NCBI GenBank assembly: GCA_007127655.1
Contig: SKYX01000085.1
Span: forward strand, 1-14,403
From: Desulfonatronum sp.
Lineage (GTDB): Bacteria; Desulfobacterota; Desulfovibrionia; Desulfovibrionales; Desulfonatronaceae
Length of the DNA: 14,403 nt
Reading direction: 5' to 3'
The position numbers were made by a program, and so were the translations under genes. The notes beneath the pieces are model-generated. The model saw only the letters and a program-made list of their open reading frames with translations, had not been told where the DNA came from and searched no databases. Positions 1-6,788 of this stretch are shown here, in pieces (the stretch's first letter is position 1; the number at the start of each line of letters is the position of its first letter).

Positions 1-2
1 TC

Positions 3-1796
3 CAGGGACGAGGTCATGCCTTTCTGGATTCAGCGGCTCTGGCGGAACTGCTTGGGGAGTGCGTTGCAGTGGACGTCGAGGATGTGCATGAGGTCGTGGA
101 CGAGGACGAATATGCGGGCAAGCTTGAAGGCGGGCAGCCGGAAACCGATTCCGCGGGCTTCGCGGCATCCAGCATGGCCGGACTCGCGGCCCTTTTTCAC
201 GAGGCCCTGAACCTGACCACCCTGGAGGAACTGCGCGCATTCCTGCCGCGCCTCCTGGAGGCCCTCCAGGTGCGGGAACGGGCCCCCTCGGTGCTGGAGA
301 TGCACGCGGTTCACGCACTGTATTCCAAGGTCCTCCCGGACCTGGAGCAGACCCTGAGCCGGGACCGTCCGCTTCCTCCGGCGGCCCTGTGGAGCGTGTT
401 CTGGAATTGCCTCGGGCTGGAACGCATCCCGTTCAGCGGGGAGCCGCTCACGCCCTGGCAGGTGATGGGACTCCTGGAAAGTCGGCTGTTGTGCTTCGAC
501 AAGGTGATCGTGCTGGAATGCGTGGAAGGGGTTCTGCCCCGGACCGCCGCCCCCAACCCCCTCCTGCCCGAGGCCCTGCGACCGGCCCTGGGACTGCCGC
601 CGGGCTATGCCGAGGAGCGGATCATCCACTCCCATTTACGGCGCTTAATGGCCTCGGCCGGAGAGGTTCGCCTTTACAGCCGCCAGGGCGCGTCCCCCAA
701 TCCACTGGAAGGCCGGACCATGCCCAGCCGGTATTGGGAGCGGGAACTCTGGGACCGGGAAAAGGCCGCTGGCAAGCTGCTGCATGGAAGCGTTTCCCGA
801 GTGGCCCTGGAACTGGACCTGAGCCTGTCGCCGGGTCGTCCGCCGGAAAAAACGGCCCTGGCCGACCGGCTGACCCGGCGCTTGGAACGGGGCCTGTCCC
901 TGTCCGCGCTGCAAACCTACCTGCGCTGCCCGCTGCGCTTCTTCAAGGAAGAGGTGGCCGCCTTTCCGCCCCGGCCCGACCCGCGGAGCGATCCCGGCGC
1001 CCCGGTCATGGGCCGTCTGGCCCACGACATCCTGGAGCGACTGTTCCGGCCCCACGTGCAGTCCACCGTGGTTCCCAGGGATCTGCTGTCCGGGTTCGAC
1101 GCCATCTGGTCCGAGCTGGCCCCTGGCCATTTGCGGGAGGCCCCGCTGGCCCCGGCGGCCAAGTTCTTCCAGACCCGGCTGCTCCAGGAACTGCTGCGCG
1201 CCTACCTGGGCCAGTCCGATCAGCCGGTCCACCTGCTGGCCGTGGAACAGTCCGCCCAACGTCCCCTGCCCGGAGCCGCGGCCAGGATCGTCCTGCGCGG
1301 CAGGATGGACAGGATCGACCTGGACCCTTTGCTGAACATCCCCATGATTCTGGACTACAAGACCGGCGGCGCGTCCCGGCGCAAGCCCCTGGACATCCAT
1401 CGCCTGGAAGAACTGGCGAACGACCTGGCCGAGCTGTCTCCGGGCGACGAAACCGCGGCCCACGAAGGACTGACCCTGGTCAACACCCACCTCCCGGACC
1501 CGCAACTGCCCGGCTACCTCTATCTCCACGACGCGCCGGCCCTGTGCGGCTACGTACATCTCGGCGAATGGCAGGCCAAAAACCGCTTTGTCCCGCTGAC
1601 CAAACCGGGCAAAAAAGACGAGGCAGAACGCCTGAAGCATCAATTCCTGGACTGGCAGACGCACGGCCTGCCCGTGATCCTGGAATGGCTCGGCCGCCAC
1701 ATCCTGGAAGCCCCCCTGTTCTCCCCCACCACCCAACCCGCAACCTGCCCCTCCTGCCCCTGGCGGGTTACCTGCCCGTGGGCCTTGGCGGAATAA
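3..1796 (+). CDS. AddB-like PD-(D/E)XK nuclease, 5' end outside the window
   Basis: The frame is open from the first bases and ends in TAA at 1794-1796, so this is the C-terminal part (about 597 residues) of a longer protein. It carries the RecB/AddB-type nuclease signature: an SLSALQTYLRCPLRFF block (Cys codon at 927), a GRLAHDILE helix, an ILDYKTG catalytic strand (D, Y, K codons at 1353, 1356, 1359) and a later QLPGYLYL segment. Three further cysteines near the C-terminus (codons at 1746, 1755 and 1773, C-x2-C-x5-C) complete the one-plus-three arrangement that holds a 4Fe-4S cluster in AddB nucleases. The inferred role is DNA end processing in recombination repair, with an AddA-type UvrD helicase as the usual partner; that gene is not visible and could lie upstream. 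The AddB helicase-like region, if present, is also upstream of the window. The family is clear; the exact complex is inferred. Confidence 0.88.
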   Translation, partial: QGRGHAFLDSAALAELLGECVAVDVEDVHEVVDEDEYAGKLEGGQPETDSAGFAASSMAGLAALFHEALNLTTLEELRAFLPRLLEALQVRERAPSVLEMHAVHALYSKVLPDLEQTLSRDRPLPPAALWSVFWNCLGLERIPFSGEPLTPWQVMGLLESRLLCFDKVIVLECVEGVLPRTAAPNPLLPEALRPALGLPPGYAEERIIHSHLRRLMASAGEVRLYSRQGASPNPLEGRTMPSRYWERELWDREKAAGKLLHGSVSRVALELDLSLSPGRPPEKTALADRLTRRLERGLSLSALQTYLRCPLRFFKEEVAAFPPRPDPRSDPGAPVMGRLAHDILERLFRPHVQSTVVPRDLLSGFDAIWSELAPGHLREAPLAPAAKFFQTRLLQELLRAYLGQSDQPVHLLAVEQSAQRPLPGAAARIVLRGRMDRIDLDPLLNIPMILDYKTGGASRRKPLDIHRLEELANDLAELSPGDETAAHEGLTLVNTHLPDPQLPGYLYLHDAPALCGYVHLGEWQAKNRFVPLTKPGKKDEAERLKHQFLDWQTHGLPVILEWLGRHILEAPLFSPTTQPATCPSCPWRVTCPWALAE

Positions 1797-1811
1797 CCAT
1801 GGTGCCTTGCC

Positions 1812-2111
1812 TCAAGCGCGGGCGGATTGGACGTGCAGGCGCAACCCCAGGGCTGACAGGATTTTCAGGATTGTGGCAAAACTCGGATTACTTTTGCCGG
1901 AGAGAGATTTATACAAGCCCTCGCGGCCCATGCCCGTTTCCTTCGCAAGTTGCGACATACCCTTGGCCCGGGCAATGTTCCCCAACGCCTTGGCGATGAA
2001 TGCCGCGTCGTCCCCCGCCTCCTCAAGGCACGCTTCCAGGTAGAGGACCATGTCTTCGTCCGTTTGCAAATACTCGGAGCTGTCCCATTTCCTGAGTTCA
2101 AGGGCTTTCAT
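1812..2111 (-). CDS. HTH antitoxin of the HigA/HI1420 addiction-module family, apparently orphan
   Basis: This 99-residue protein has the layout of the putative addiction-module antidote family (COG3636/HI1420 type). An N-terminal segment with EYLQTDEDMVLYLEACLEEAGDD is followed by a helix-turn-helix (about residues 40-90) containing IARAKGMSQLAKETGMGR and EGLYKSLSGKSNPSF, ending in a LSALGLRLHV strand. The ATG is preceded by AAAGGAG six bases upstream, so the start is secure. Known relatives neutralise a RelE/HigB-like toxin encoded immediately upstream and repress their own promoter. Here the upstream position (2112-2350 on the same strand) holds only repeats and no toxin-like reading frame, so the gene looks orphaned. 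It converges on the nuclease gene with a 15-base gap and no obvious terminator between them. Confidence 0.85.
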   Translation of the reverse strand: MKALELRKWDSSEYLQTDEDMVLYLEACLEEAGDDAAFIAKALGNIARAKGMSQLAKETGMGREGLYKSLSGKSNPSFATILKILSALGLRLHVQSARA

Positions 2112-2128
2112 TGTTCACTCCTTTCAAT

Positions 2129-2207
2129 CCCTGAAGGGGCGAAATACTATAGCCCAGGGCAACGCCCTGGGTAAACGCCACCCCAATAGTTCAGCCCTGA
2201 AGGGGCG
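2129..2207. repeat. Palindrome flanked by direct CCCTGAAGGGGCG repeats
   Basis: A 13-base sequence, CCCTGAAGGGGCG, occurs at 2129-2141 and again at 2195-2207 in the same orientation. It contains its own CCCT/AGGG mini-palindrome. Between the two copies, CCCAGGGC (2153-2160) and GCCCTGGG (2164-2171) form a perfect 8-bp stem with an AAC loop. The block starts 18 bases upstream of the antitoxin start codon. From general recollection, similar CCCTGAAGGGG / CCCAGGGC-AAC-GCCCTGGG strings are dispersed in unrelated bacterial genomes, but I cannot verify a family here. Confidence 0.65.
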
Positions 2208-2321
2208 GCATGAACGGGTACGACTCTTCCAGGCTATCGTAATGCATCCTGTGACGATGCGACCGATTTCCGTGTACCTGGCACGTATTTTTCGGGGAAT
2301 TGCCGGGGATGATTCTGAACT

Positions 2322-2715
2322 GGTTGACACATTGGCATCTGGTTCCAGATGATCATCGCATAATCGTGCCTCGCAGGGGCAGGCCTTGCGCCTGCCCCTT
2401 TGCCCAGATCATCATGGCGGCACGGTTGATCGTTGTTTGGCGTTCCTCCTCGTTGCCTAGCCCACCCAGGGCAGCCGCGAGGGCTGCCCCTACCTCTCAT
2501 GCGCATTTTCACGGCACCAAAAAGTGTCAACCTTATTCCCCATCAAAATGAAGGGATGGTTCATTTCTCCGGAATAACTGGTTGACACTTTCCTGGCATT
2601 CGACATTCATTGCCGCCCCTACGGCAGGTCGGCATCCTCAGGGGGGTGGCCAAAGAGTGTCCATCGTCCGGCATGTGTCAACCTGTTCTGAACCATCCCA
2701 AAATGAACCATCCCA
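2322..2715. repeat. Nested inverted repeats carrying GTGTCAACC, mobile-element remnant
   Basis: GGTTGACACAT at 2322-2332 is matched by its inverse ATGTGTCAACC at 2673-2683. Inside them, AAAGTGTCAACC at 2521-2532 pairs with GGTTGACACTTT at 2580-2591. The inner pair extends through TTATTCC (2533-2539) and GGAATAA (2571-2577) with a two-base insertion on the right. The core adds a perfect 7-bp stem, AAATGAA (2546-2552) with TTCATTT (2560-2566). Near the outer right end, TGAACCATCCCA is repeated at 2689-2700 and 2704-2715, and its inverse GGGATGGTTCA recurs inside the inner hairpin at 2553-2563. The shared vocabulary suggests ends of an insertion sequence or a non-autonomous derivative. No transposase fragment was recognised, so the class is unknown. 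Confidence 0.6.
2375..2493 (+). repeat. Two-hairpin composite repeat, copy 1
   Basis: The first hairpin is AGGGGCAGGC (2375-2384), loop CTTGC, GCCTGCCCCT (2390-2399). After a spacer of about 53 bases comes a 43-base block, 2451-2493. This starts CGTTGCCT and holds a second hairpin: GGGCAGCC (2469-2476), loop GCGAG, GGCTGCCC (2482-2489). The same two blocks in the same relative order, reverse-complemented, occur at 12538-12650. A 13-base fragment of the second block's end, GCCGCCCCTACGG, also occurs at 2612-2624 and may be a truncated third copy. Confidence 0.75.
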
Positions 2716-2748
2716 ATTGCCGAAACGATACAAACCGCCCTGCGCCTC

Positions 2749-3228
2749 CTACGACGTGAACCGACCATCCGACCTTTGCTCGGCCACTGTCTCACCCGGC
2801 GTCTCCAGCCAGCCGGCCCGGGCCTGGGGATGGGAGTCGAATTTCGGGACATAGGGCTTGATGTCCAGCAGTGGAGTGCCGTCCAGGATGTCCACGTTGC
2901 GGATATGCAGCAGGCCGTCTTCGATCCGGTCCAGTTCCACGATGGACAGGCCGACGGGATTGGGCCGCTTAGGCGCGCGGGTGGCGAACAGGCCTCGGGG
3001 GACGGTGTCCATGAACGGGACGACCTCGAGGCTGTATCCTTGGCTGCCATGAAAATGATACAGTAAAATGAGATGGGAAAATCCGTCCAGATCCTTCAGC
3101 CCGGCTTGATATTCCTCGGACATCTCCACCGTTCCCAATACCCCCGCCGCTCCGGCGGGCTGAATCGGCATGCCCCTCAGCTCCTTGAACGGGCTACGGA
3201 TCACGCCAATGGAATGCATTTCAATCAT
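2749..3228 (-). CDS. trmO: tRNA (N6-threonylcarbamoyladenosine37-N6)-methyltransferase TrmO, TsaA/YaeB family
   Basis: This is a 159-residue single-domain protein of the TsaA/TrmO family. Members use S-adenosylmethionine to methylate N6 of t6A37 in tRNA(Thr) to m6t6A, which helps ACY codon reading. Family blocks are plain: MIEMHSIGVIRSPFKE at the N-terminus, LDGFSHLILLYHFH (about 48-61), GLFATRAPKRPNPVGLSIVE (about 79-98) and LDGTPLLDIKPYVPKFD (about 115-131). It lacks the extra C-terminal domain of E. coli TrmO and so resembles the short form of the family. The frame is open for 29 codons further upstream, but the ATG at 3228 has AGGAGAG in the right place and begins the conserved domain, so I chose it. 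It lies 43 bases downstream of a lipoprotein gene on the same strand and is probably co-transcribed with it. Confidence 0.92.
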   Translation of the reverse strand: MIEMHSIGVIRSPFKELRGMPIQPAGAAGVLGTVEMSEEYQAGLKDLDGFSHLILLYHFHGSQGYSLEVVPFMDTVPRGLFATRAPKRPNPVGLSIVELDRIEDGLLHIRNVDILDGTPLLDIKPYVPKFDSHPQARAGWLETPGETVAEQRSDGRFTS

Positions 3229-3271
3229 CTTGTTCTCTCCTTGACAGGAAATCATACTCTGAACAAACCGG

Positions 3272-3778
3272 CTACCTGGGCAACGGGCCCTGTTGCGCTG
3301 AAAAGACATCAACATCGCTGGAAAACGACTCTCCCCTGCGTGGGACCGACTGAAATTGGCTTCCCGTCAAGCTCATCCGGTATCCGAACGTCACCTGCGC
3401 ATCCGTATCCGCAGGAACGGCTTCAAGCGGAATCCTAAAGGCAAAATCCACCCCTTCCGGGACCATCCTCTGAACCGGATACAACCTGTGATCTCCCCCC
3501 AAAACGATTCCTTGCGCATCAGTGACGTACCCAAACAAAACCAACTCCTGGAACCACTCCGCCAAGCCGGGCCAGACCCTGGTATTCGGCAAGGCCTTTC
3601 CGGAGACAAGATACCCATCGCCCTCCGTACGAGCCACATAGTGAAAATCCCAGAAGTCCAGGGCAATGACCTCGGCTTGATCCGGAACCAGTTGATTCCG
3701 TGGCAAATGCGTGGCGCTCAGGTGGGAACAGCCGGTCAATACGACTAAAAAGCTCAAAAGTATCAGACTCTTTTTCAT
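3272..3778 (-). CDS. Small predicted lipoprotein of unknown function
   Basis: I do not recognise this 168-residue protein. It starts MKKSLILLSFLVVLTGCSHL, a classic lipoprotein signal peptide with lipobox LTGC and the lipidated Cys at residue 20. It should therefore be exported and anchored to a membrane. The mature part is mixed alpha/beta, with VIALDFWDFHYVART after the signal and FAFRIPLEAVP and VTFGYRMSLTG later. The alternation and aromatic pattern suggest a small beta-rich fold. The frame could start 14 codons upstream (ATG at 3820), but the ATG at 3778 has GAGG upstream and gives the proper signal peptide. It precedes trmO by 43 bases on the same strand; no functional link to tRNA modification is evident. 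Confidence 0.78.
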   Translation of the reverse strand: MKKSLILLSFLVVLTGCSHLSATHLPRNQLVPDQAEVIALDFWDFHYVARTEGDGYLVSGKALPNTRVWPGLAEWFQELVLFGYVTDAQGIVLGGDHRLYPVQRMVPEGVDFAFRIPLEAVPADTDAQVTFGYRMSLTGSQFQSVPRRGESFSSDVDVFSAQQGPLPR

Positions 3779-3830
3779 TTCTTCGACCCTCAGAAATTGC
3801 CCGCTATTGACATTTTTCATCCCAGCCCCA

Positions 3831-3870
3831 GTGAAACCCCGCTGCGCAGGAACGCTGCGCGTTGTTTCAC
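3831..3870 (-). promoter_or_regulatory. Predicted stem-loop upstream of the lipoprotein gene
   Basis: GTGAAAC (3831-3837) and GTTTCAC (3864-3870) are a perfect 7-bp inverted repeat. Inside, GCGCAG (3844-3849) and CTGCGC (3855-3860) form a further 6-bp stem with a GAACG loop, separated by an asymmetric internal loop. The structure lies about 50 bases before the lipoprotein start codon and would be in its leader if transcription begins upstream of it. It could be a regulatory leader, an operator or chance; there is no poly-U run. Confidence 0.35.
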
Positions 3871-4144
3871 AGGGATAAGCATCCCAAATCTCCCAACACC
3901 CACCGTTGGACTCTAACGTGTTCAGGCTTGATCGGTCCGGAGGTGTTGAAAAATTTTACCATCATGGCTCCTTGGTTCGTGTCGCTGCCACTCTACCGGA
4001 GACGGATCGTGACCGAAAAGGGCAGGACATTGCAGGGCATATCCAGGCCGGCGATCTCCGTCAAATCCCTCCCATTGGGCTGTCCAGTAATACCGCCCTG
4101 ATTGATCCCGACATGTCGAGAGCAAACCCGAAAAGTGACATCAA

Positions 4145-4187
4145 TTGACATTTACTCTTGTGAGGGAACGAGTATATGGCTTAAATA
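4145..4187 (+). promoter_or_regulatory. Weak candidate sigma-70 promoter for the signalling operon
   Basis: A perfect TTGACA sits at 4145-4150, but no good -10 lies 16-18 bases on; the nearest TATATG (4173-4178) would need a 22-base spacer. An alternative is TTGTGA (4158-4163) with TTAAAT (4181-4186) at 17 bases, each matching four of six consensus positions. Either would give a short leader before the start at 4227. Low confidence. Confidence 0.25.
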
Positions 4188-4205
4188 CTACTCTTCAGTC
4201 TTGCA

Positions 4206-4221
4206 TGAATCACGGGATTCA
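4206..4221 (+). promoter_or_regulatory. Candidate operator palindrome TGAATC-N4-GATTCA before the HTH gene
   Basis: TGAATC (4206-4211) and GATTCA (4216-4221) form a perfect inverted repeat with a 4-base spacer, ending five bases before the ATG at 4227. Xre-type repressors commonly bind short palindromes of this kind over their own promoter or ribosome binding site. The first gene of the operon encodes an Xre-type HTH, so autoregulation is a reasonable guess. A 6-bp palindrome can also arise by chance. Confidence 0.3.
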
Positions 4222-4226
4222 CCTTG

Positions 4227-6773
4227 ATGCGCACACCAAACCATTTTGATTTTGCTTACAAATTCGGCAACCGCCTAAAAATTTTGCGTCAAGTCAAGTG
4301 CATGACCCAGGAGGAACTCGCTACCAGGGTCGGGTTGAGCAAGCGGCAGCTGATCCGGATCGAACTGGGGGAATCCAGTCCCACCTTTCCAAAACTGGAG
4401 AAACTCTGTCAGGCTCTGGATACGAGTCTTTTGCAGTTGTTGCTGTTTTCAGATGGGCAAGATCACGATCCAGAGGCAGGCTCGGCGGGCCCTGCGCCGG
4501 ACTCCATGAATATAGTCCGATTTCCCCAGCCTGTTCTTGTCGGGCTGTGGAGGATTGACGGGCTCTCCAACTCGATGAGCTGGACGCCGTCGCTTTATGC
4601 GTTCCTTGGCTACTCGGGCTTTTCCGTCCAATCCTCCCTGAAGCGTTTCCTCCACCGGGTCCATCCGCAAGACAAGGAGCAACTGGAACAGTTCATCCTG
4701 GGTATCCGGAATGAGGGATCTCCCGGTAGGATCATGATCCGGATGGCGGATCGCAAGTCCATCGAGCGCACCGTCCTGCTGATCCGGGAAAAACCGCCCG
4801 CGAATGAGTCAGGGGAGACGATCTGTCTGGCGGTGCTGGATGTCACCGAATCGCTGCAGATTCATAACCTGCTGCATCTGCATACGAGCCGAATCGAAGA
4901 AACCCTCATCAGCAAGAACGCCGAGTTGGCTCGAACAGTGGGAAATCTCGAGCGGGAAGTCATCCAGCGGATCATCGCGGAAGACAATCTGCGGGGGAGC
5001 AGGGCCGAATTATCCAGCATCATCGAGAATGCCCCCATCGGCATGGCCCTGGTGGAACCTGATGGGGCCGTCTCAAGGGTGAACAAGGCGCTGTGTGAAC
5101 TGCTTGGATATTCCGCGGATGAGTTGTTGGCCATGCGATTTCTCGACGTGGTCCATCCCGGCGACCAGATGGTTGCTCAGGAGTACATGGCCGGGATGCT
5201 GGCGGGCGACGACTGCGCCATGATCCCGGAACTACGGTATTGCCATCGATCCGGGGATGTCCTTTGGGCCGTTGTGAACATTCTCCTGGTCCGGGATCAG
5301 GAGGGCCGGCCCCTGCATTTTATTTCCCAGGTCATGGACATCACCCAGCGCAAGGCCGCGGAACGAATCCTGGAAGCAAACAGGACCATGATGGCCGAAG
5401 CGGAGAAGCTGGCCAAGGTGGGCAGCTGGGAGTGGGATTCGGACACGAAGAATCTGTCCTTTTCCGCTGGGTGGCTGCGCATCCATGGCTGCGACGATCC
5501 GCCGCGGACAATGGATCAGCTGATGTCTCTCGCTCATCCGGATGACAAGCAGCGCATCAATCTGGCTTTTCTGAATACGTGGAGCACCGGCGCGCCCTAC
5601 GATTTGCAGCACCGAATCATTCGCAGGAATACCGGGGAGATTCGGCATGTTCAGGCATTCGGGGTTGTCGAGGCAAGCGCCCCGGACAGGCCCGTCAGGC
5701 TTTATGGAGCCAGCCTGGACGTGAGCGCCAGAGTGGAGGCGGAAAGCATCATCCACGAAAAACACCGGGAACTCCAAGAAGCTGCAGCGCATACACTGGC
5801 AATTATGGACGCCTCGCCCAATGCCATGCTCGTTCTGAACAGTGCGGGCCAGGTCATCCTGGACAACCGGGCAGCCCGCGAAATGCTTCGGACCCTGGGC
5901 TGTGACGTTCCAGGGGAAAAACGCTGCGCGGACTATCTTGCCTGCCTCCATCGGCATGACCACTACCTTAAGTGCGGTTTTTCTCCTTCTTGCCAACATT
6001 GCGCGTTCAATGCCGCGGTGCAAGACGTCCAAAAAGGCGACGTCGAACATTTCCACGGCCAGGAGAGAGAGATTGTTCAGGATCGAGAGGGAACCCCCAG
6101 TCTCTGGGTCTCATTGAGCGTGTCCCCGGTCACACTCAAGGGGGAGCGGTGCGCCATTCTGGTCATGGAAGACATCACCCAGCGAAAGCTGGCCGAGGAA
6201 CGACTGCGGTTTCAGGCGGCATTGATGACGTTTGCCGCGGAGTCGTCCACTGCCATTGCCCGCGCGGGGACGGAAGCCGAGTTCAACATCACCATGGACC
6301 GTTTCCTCCAGGGCCTTGGAGAACTGTTTACCGTTGACCGCAGCTATCTTTTCCTGTTCTCGCCGGATTATCATTTTGCGAGCAACACCAACGAATGGTG
6401 CGCCCAGGGCGTGGAGCCGCAGAAGGAGCGCAATCAGAACATTCCCATCTGGAATATGCCGTACTTTCGAGAAAACCTCGGAGCCGTCCTTCATATCCCG
6501 GATGTGGAGGCATTGCCTCCCCATGCGGACCGAGAAAAACAGCATCTCCTGGGCCAGCATGTCCGCTCCATGCTCTGCCTGCCGGCCAGCAGCATGCATG
6601 GGAACCTCATTGGGATTATCGGCTTCGACATCCTTTTTCGCCCGTATCAGTGGCCGGATGAGCAGATCATGCTGCTACGGATCATGGCGGACAGCATTGG
6701 CAGCGCCATTACGAGAATGCGGGGAGACGGGGCTACCAGGAGCCGGAACGTTCCCGGCAAATCGAATGAATAA
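4227..6773 (+). CDS. Xre-type HTH, four PAS-like domains, GAF sensor-regulator with no enzymatic output domain
   Basis: This 848-residue, apparently soluble protein starts with an Xre/cro-like HTH (about residues 13-74; MTQEELATRVGLSKRQLIRI and ELGESSPTFPKLEKLCQAL). Four PAS-like segments follow at about 95-211, 258-381 (IIENAPIGMALVEPDG, ending MDITQRKAAERI), 395-505 (LAKVGSWEWD type) and 522-660 (IMDASPNAMLVLNSAG, ending EDITQRKLAEERL). A GAF domain fills about 660-840. The chain then stops: there is no HisKA/HATPase, GGDEF, EAL, HD or PP2C domain. The fourth PAS carries a cysteine cluster (C567, C573, C583, C589, C592). A short charged, probably coiled segment precedes PAS2. The inferred role is a DNA-binding, multi-input intracellular sensor controlling its own operon. 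I take the ATG at 4227; a TTG one codon earlier is possible, and the ribosome binding site is weak. The next gene starts 15 bases after the stop. Confidence 0.85.
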   Translation: MRTPNHFDFAYKFGNRLKILRQVKCMTQEELATRVGLSKRQLIRIELGESSPTFPKLEKLCQALDTSLLQLLLFSDGQDHDPEAGSAGPAPDSMNIVRFPQPVLVGLWRIDGLSNSMSWTPSLYAFLGYSGFSVQSSLKRFLHRVHPQDKEQLEQFILGIRNEGSPGRIMIRMADRKSIERTVLLIREKPPANESGETICLAVLDVTESLQIHNLLHLHTSRIEETLISKNAELARTVGNLEREVIQRIIAEDNLRGSRAELSSIIENAPIGMALVEPDGAVSRVNKALCELLGYSADELLAMRFLDVVHPGDQMVAQEYMAGMLAGDDCAMIPELRYCHRSGDVLWAVVNILLVRDQEGRPLHFISQVMDITQRKAAERILEANRTMMAEAEKLAKVGSWEWDSDTKNLSFSAGWLRIHGCDDPPRTMDQLMSLAHPDDKQRINLAFLNTWSTGAPYDLQHRIIRRNTGEIRHVQAFGVVEASAPDRPVRLYGASLDVSARVEAESIIHEKHRELQEAAAHTLAIMDASPNAMLVLNSAGQVILDNRAAREMLRTLGCDVPGEKRCADYLACLHRHDHYLKCGFSPSCQHCAFNAAVQDVQKGDVEHFHGQEREIVQDREGTPSLWVSLSVSPVTLKGERCAILVMEDITQRKLAEERLRFQAALMTFAAESSTAIARAGTEAEFNITMDRFLQGLGELFTVDRSYLFLFSPDYHFASNTNEWCAQGVEPQKERNQNIPIWNMPYFRENLGAVLHIPDVEALPPHADREKQHLLGQHVRSMLCLPASSMHGNLIGIIGFDILFRPYQWPDEQIMLLRIMADSIGSAITRMRGDGATRSRNVPGKSNE

Positions 6774-6788
6774 TCGAAGGCATAACGA

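Larger units (their letters stand above)
2112..2748. other. Gene-free, repeat-rich intergenic region
   Basis: These 637 bases contain no reading frame I believe. The short frames here have no good ribosome binding site and read as low-complexity, Arg/Pro/Gly-rich strings. The region consists of three blocks: a repeat built on CCCTGAAGGGGCG and a CCCAGGGC palindrome (2129-2207), a two-hairpin composite repeat (2375-2493), and a set of nested inverted repeats with GTGTCAACC (2322-2715). It sits exactly where the toxin partner of the antitoxin gene would be expected, which fits erosion or replacement by mobile or repetitive DNA. Confidence 0.7.
3779..4226. other. Divergent intergenic region between the lipoprotein gene and the signalling operon
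   Basis: These 448 bases separate divergently transcribed genes. Short frames exist in several phases, but none has a convincing ribosome binding site or a recognisable product, and I leave them out. The region is more AT-rich near the signalling-operon side. It contains a stem-loop on the lipoprotein side (3831-3870), a possible weak promoter (about 4145-4187) and a short palindrome just before the operon's first start codon (4206-4221). Confidence 0.6.

Noticed and set aside
645..1736. Long minus-strand frame opposite the nuclease gene
   Set aside because: Gln/Gly-rich shadow typical of antisense frames in GC-rich genes; no motif or ribosome binding site.
389..1999. Long plus-strand frame overlapping the nuclease gene in another phase
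   Set aside because: Arg/Pro/Gly-rich translation without domains; the nuclease frame has clear catalytic motifs and the two cannot both be real.
2278..2294. TGGCAC followed by TTTC, considered as a sigma-54 promoter
   Set aside because: The -12 GC element is missing and no gene follows on that strand.
2234..2530. 98-codon minus-strand frame upstream of the antitoxin, considered as the missing toxin
   Set aside because: Its translation lacks any RelE/HigB-like pattern and runs through the palindromic repeat.
2112..2748. CRISPR array
   Set aside because: The repeats are palindromes of different families at irregular spacing, with no regular repeat-spacer unit and no cas gene.
3906..4148. 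80-codon frame in the divergent intergenic region
   Set aside because: No ribosome binding site, no domain, and overlapped by equal-sized frames in other phases.
5232..6056. Minus-strand frame opposite the PAS region of the HTH-PAS-GAF gene
   Set aside because: No recognisable domain; it is antisense to a well-supported gene.
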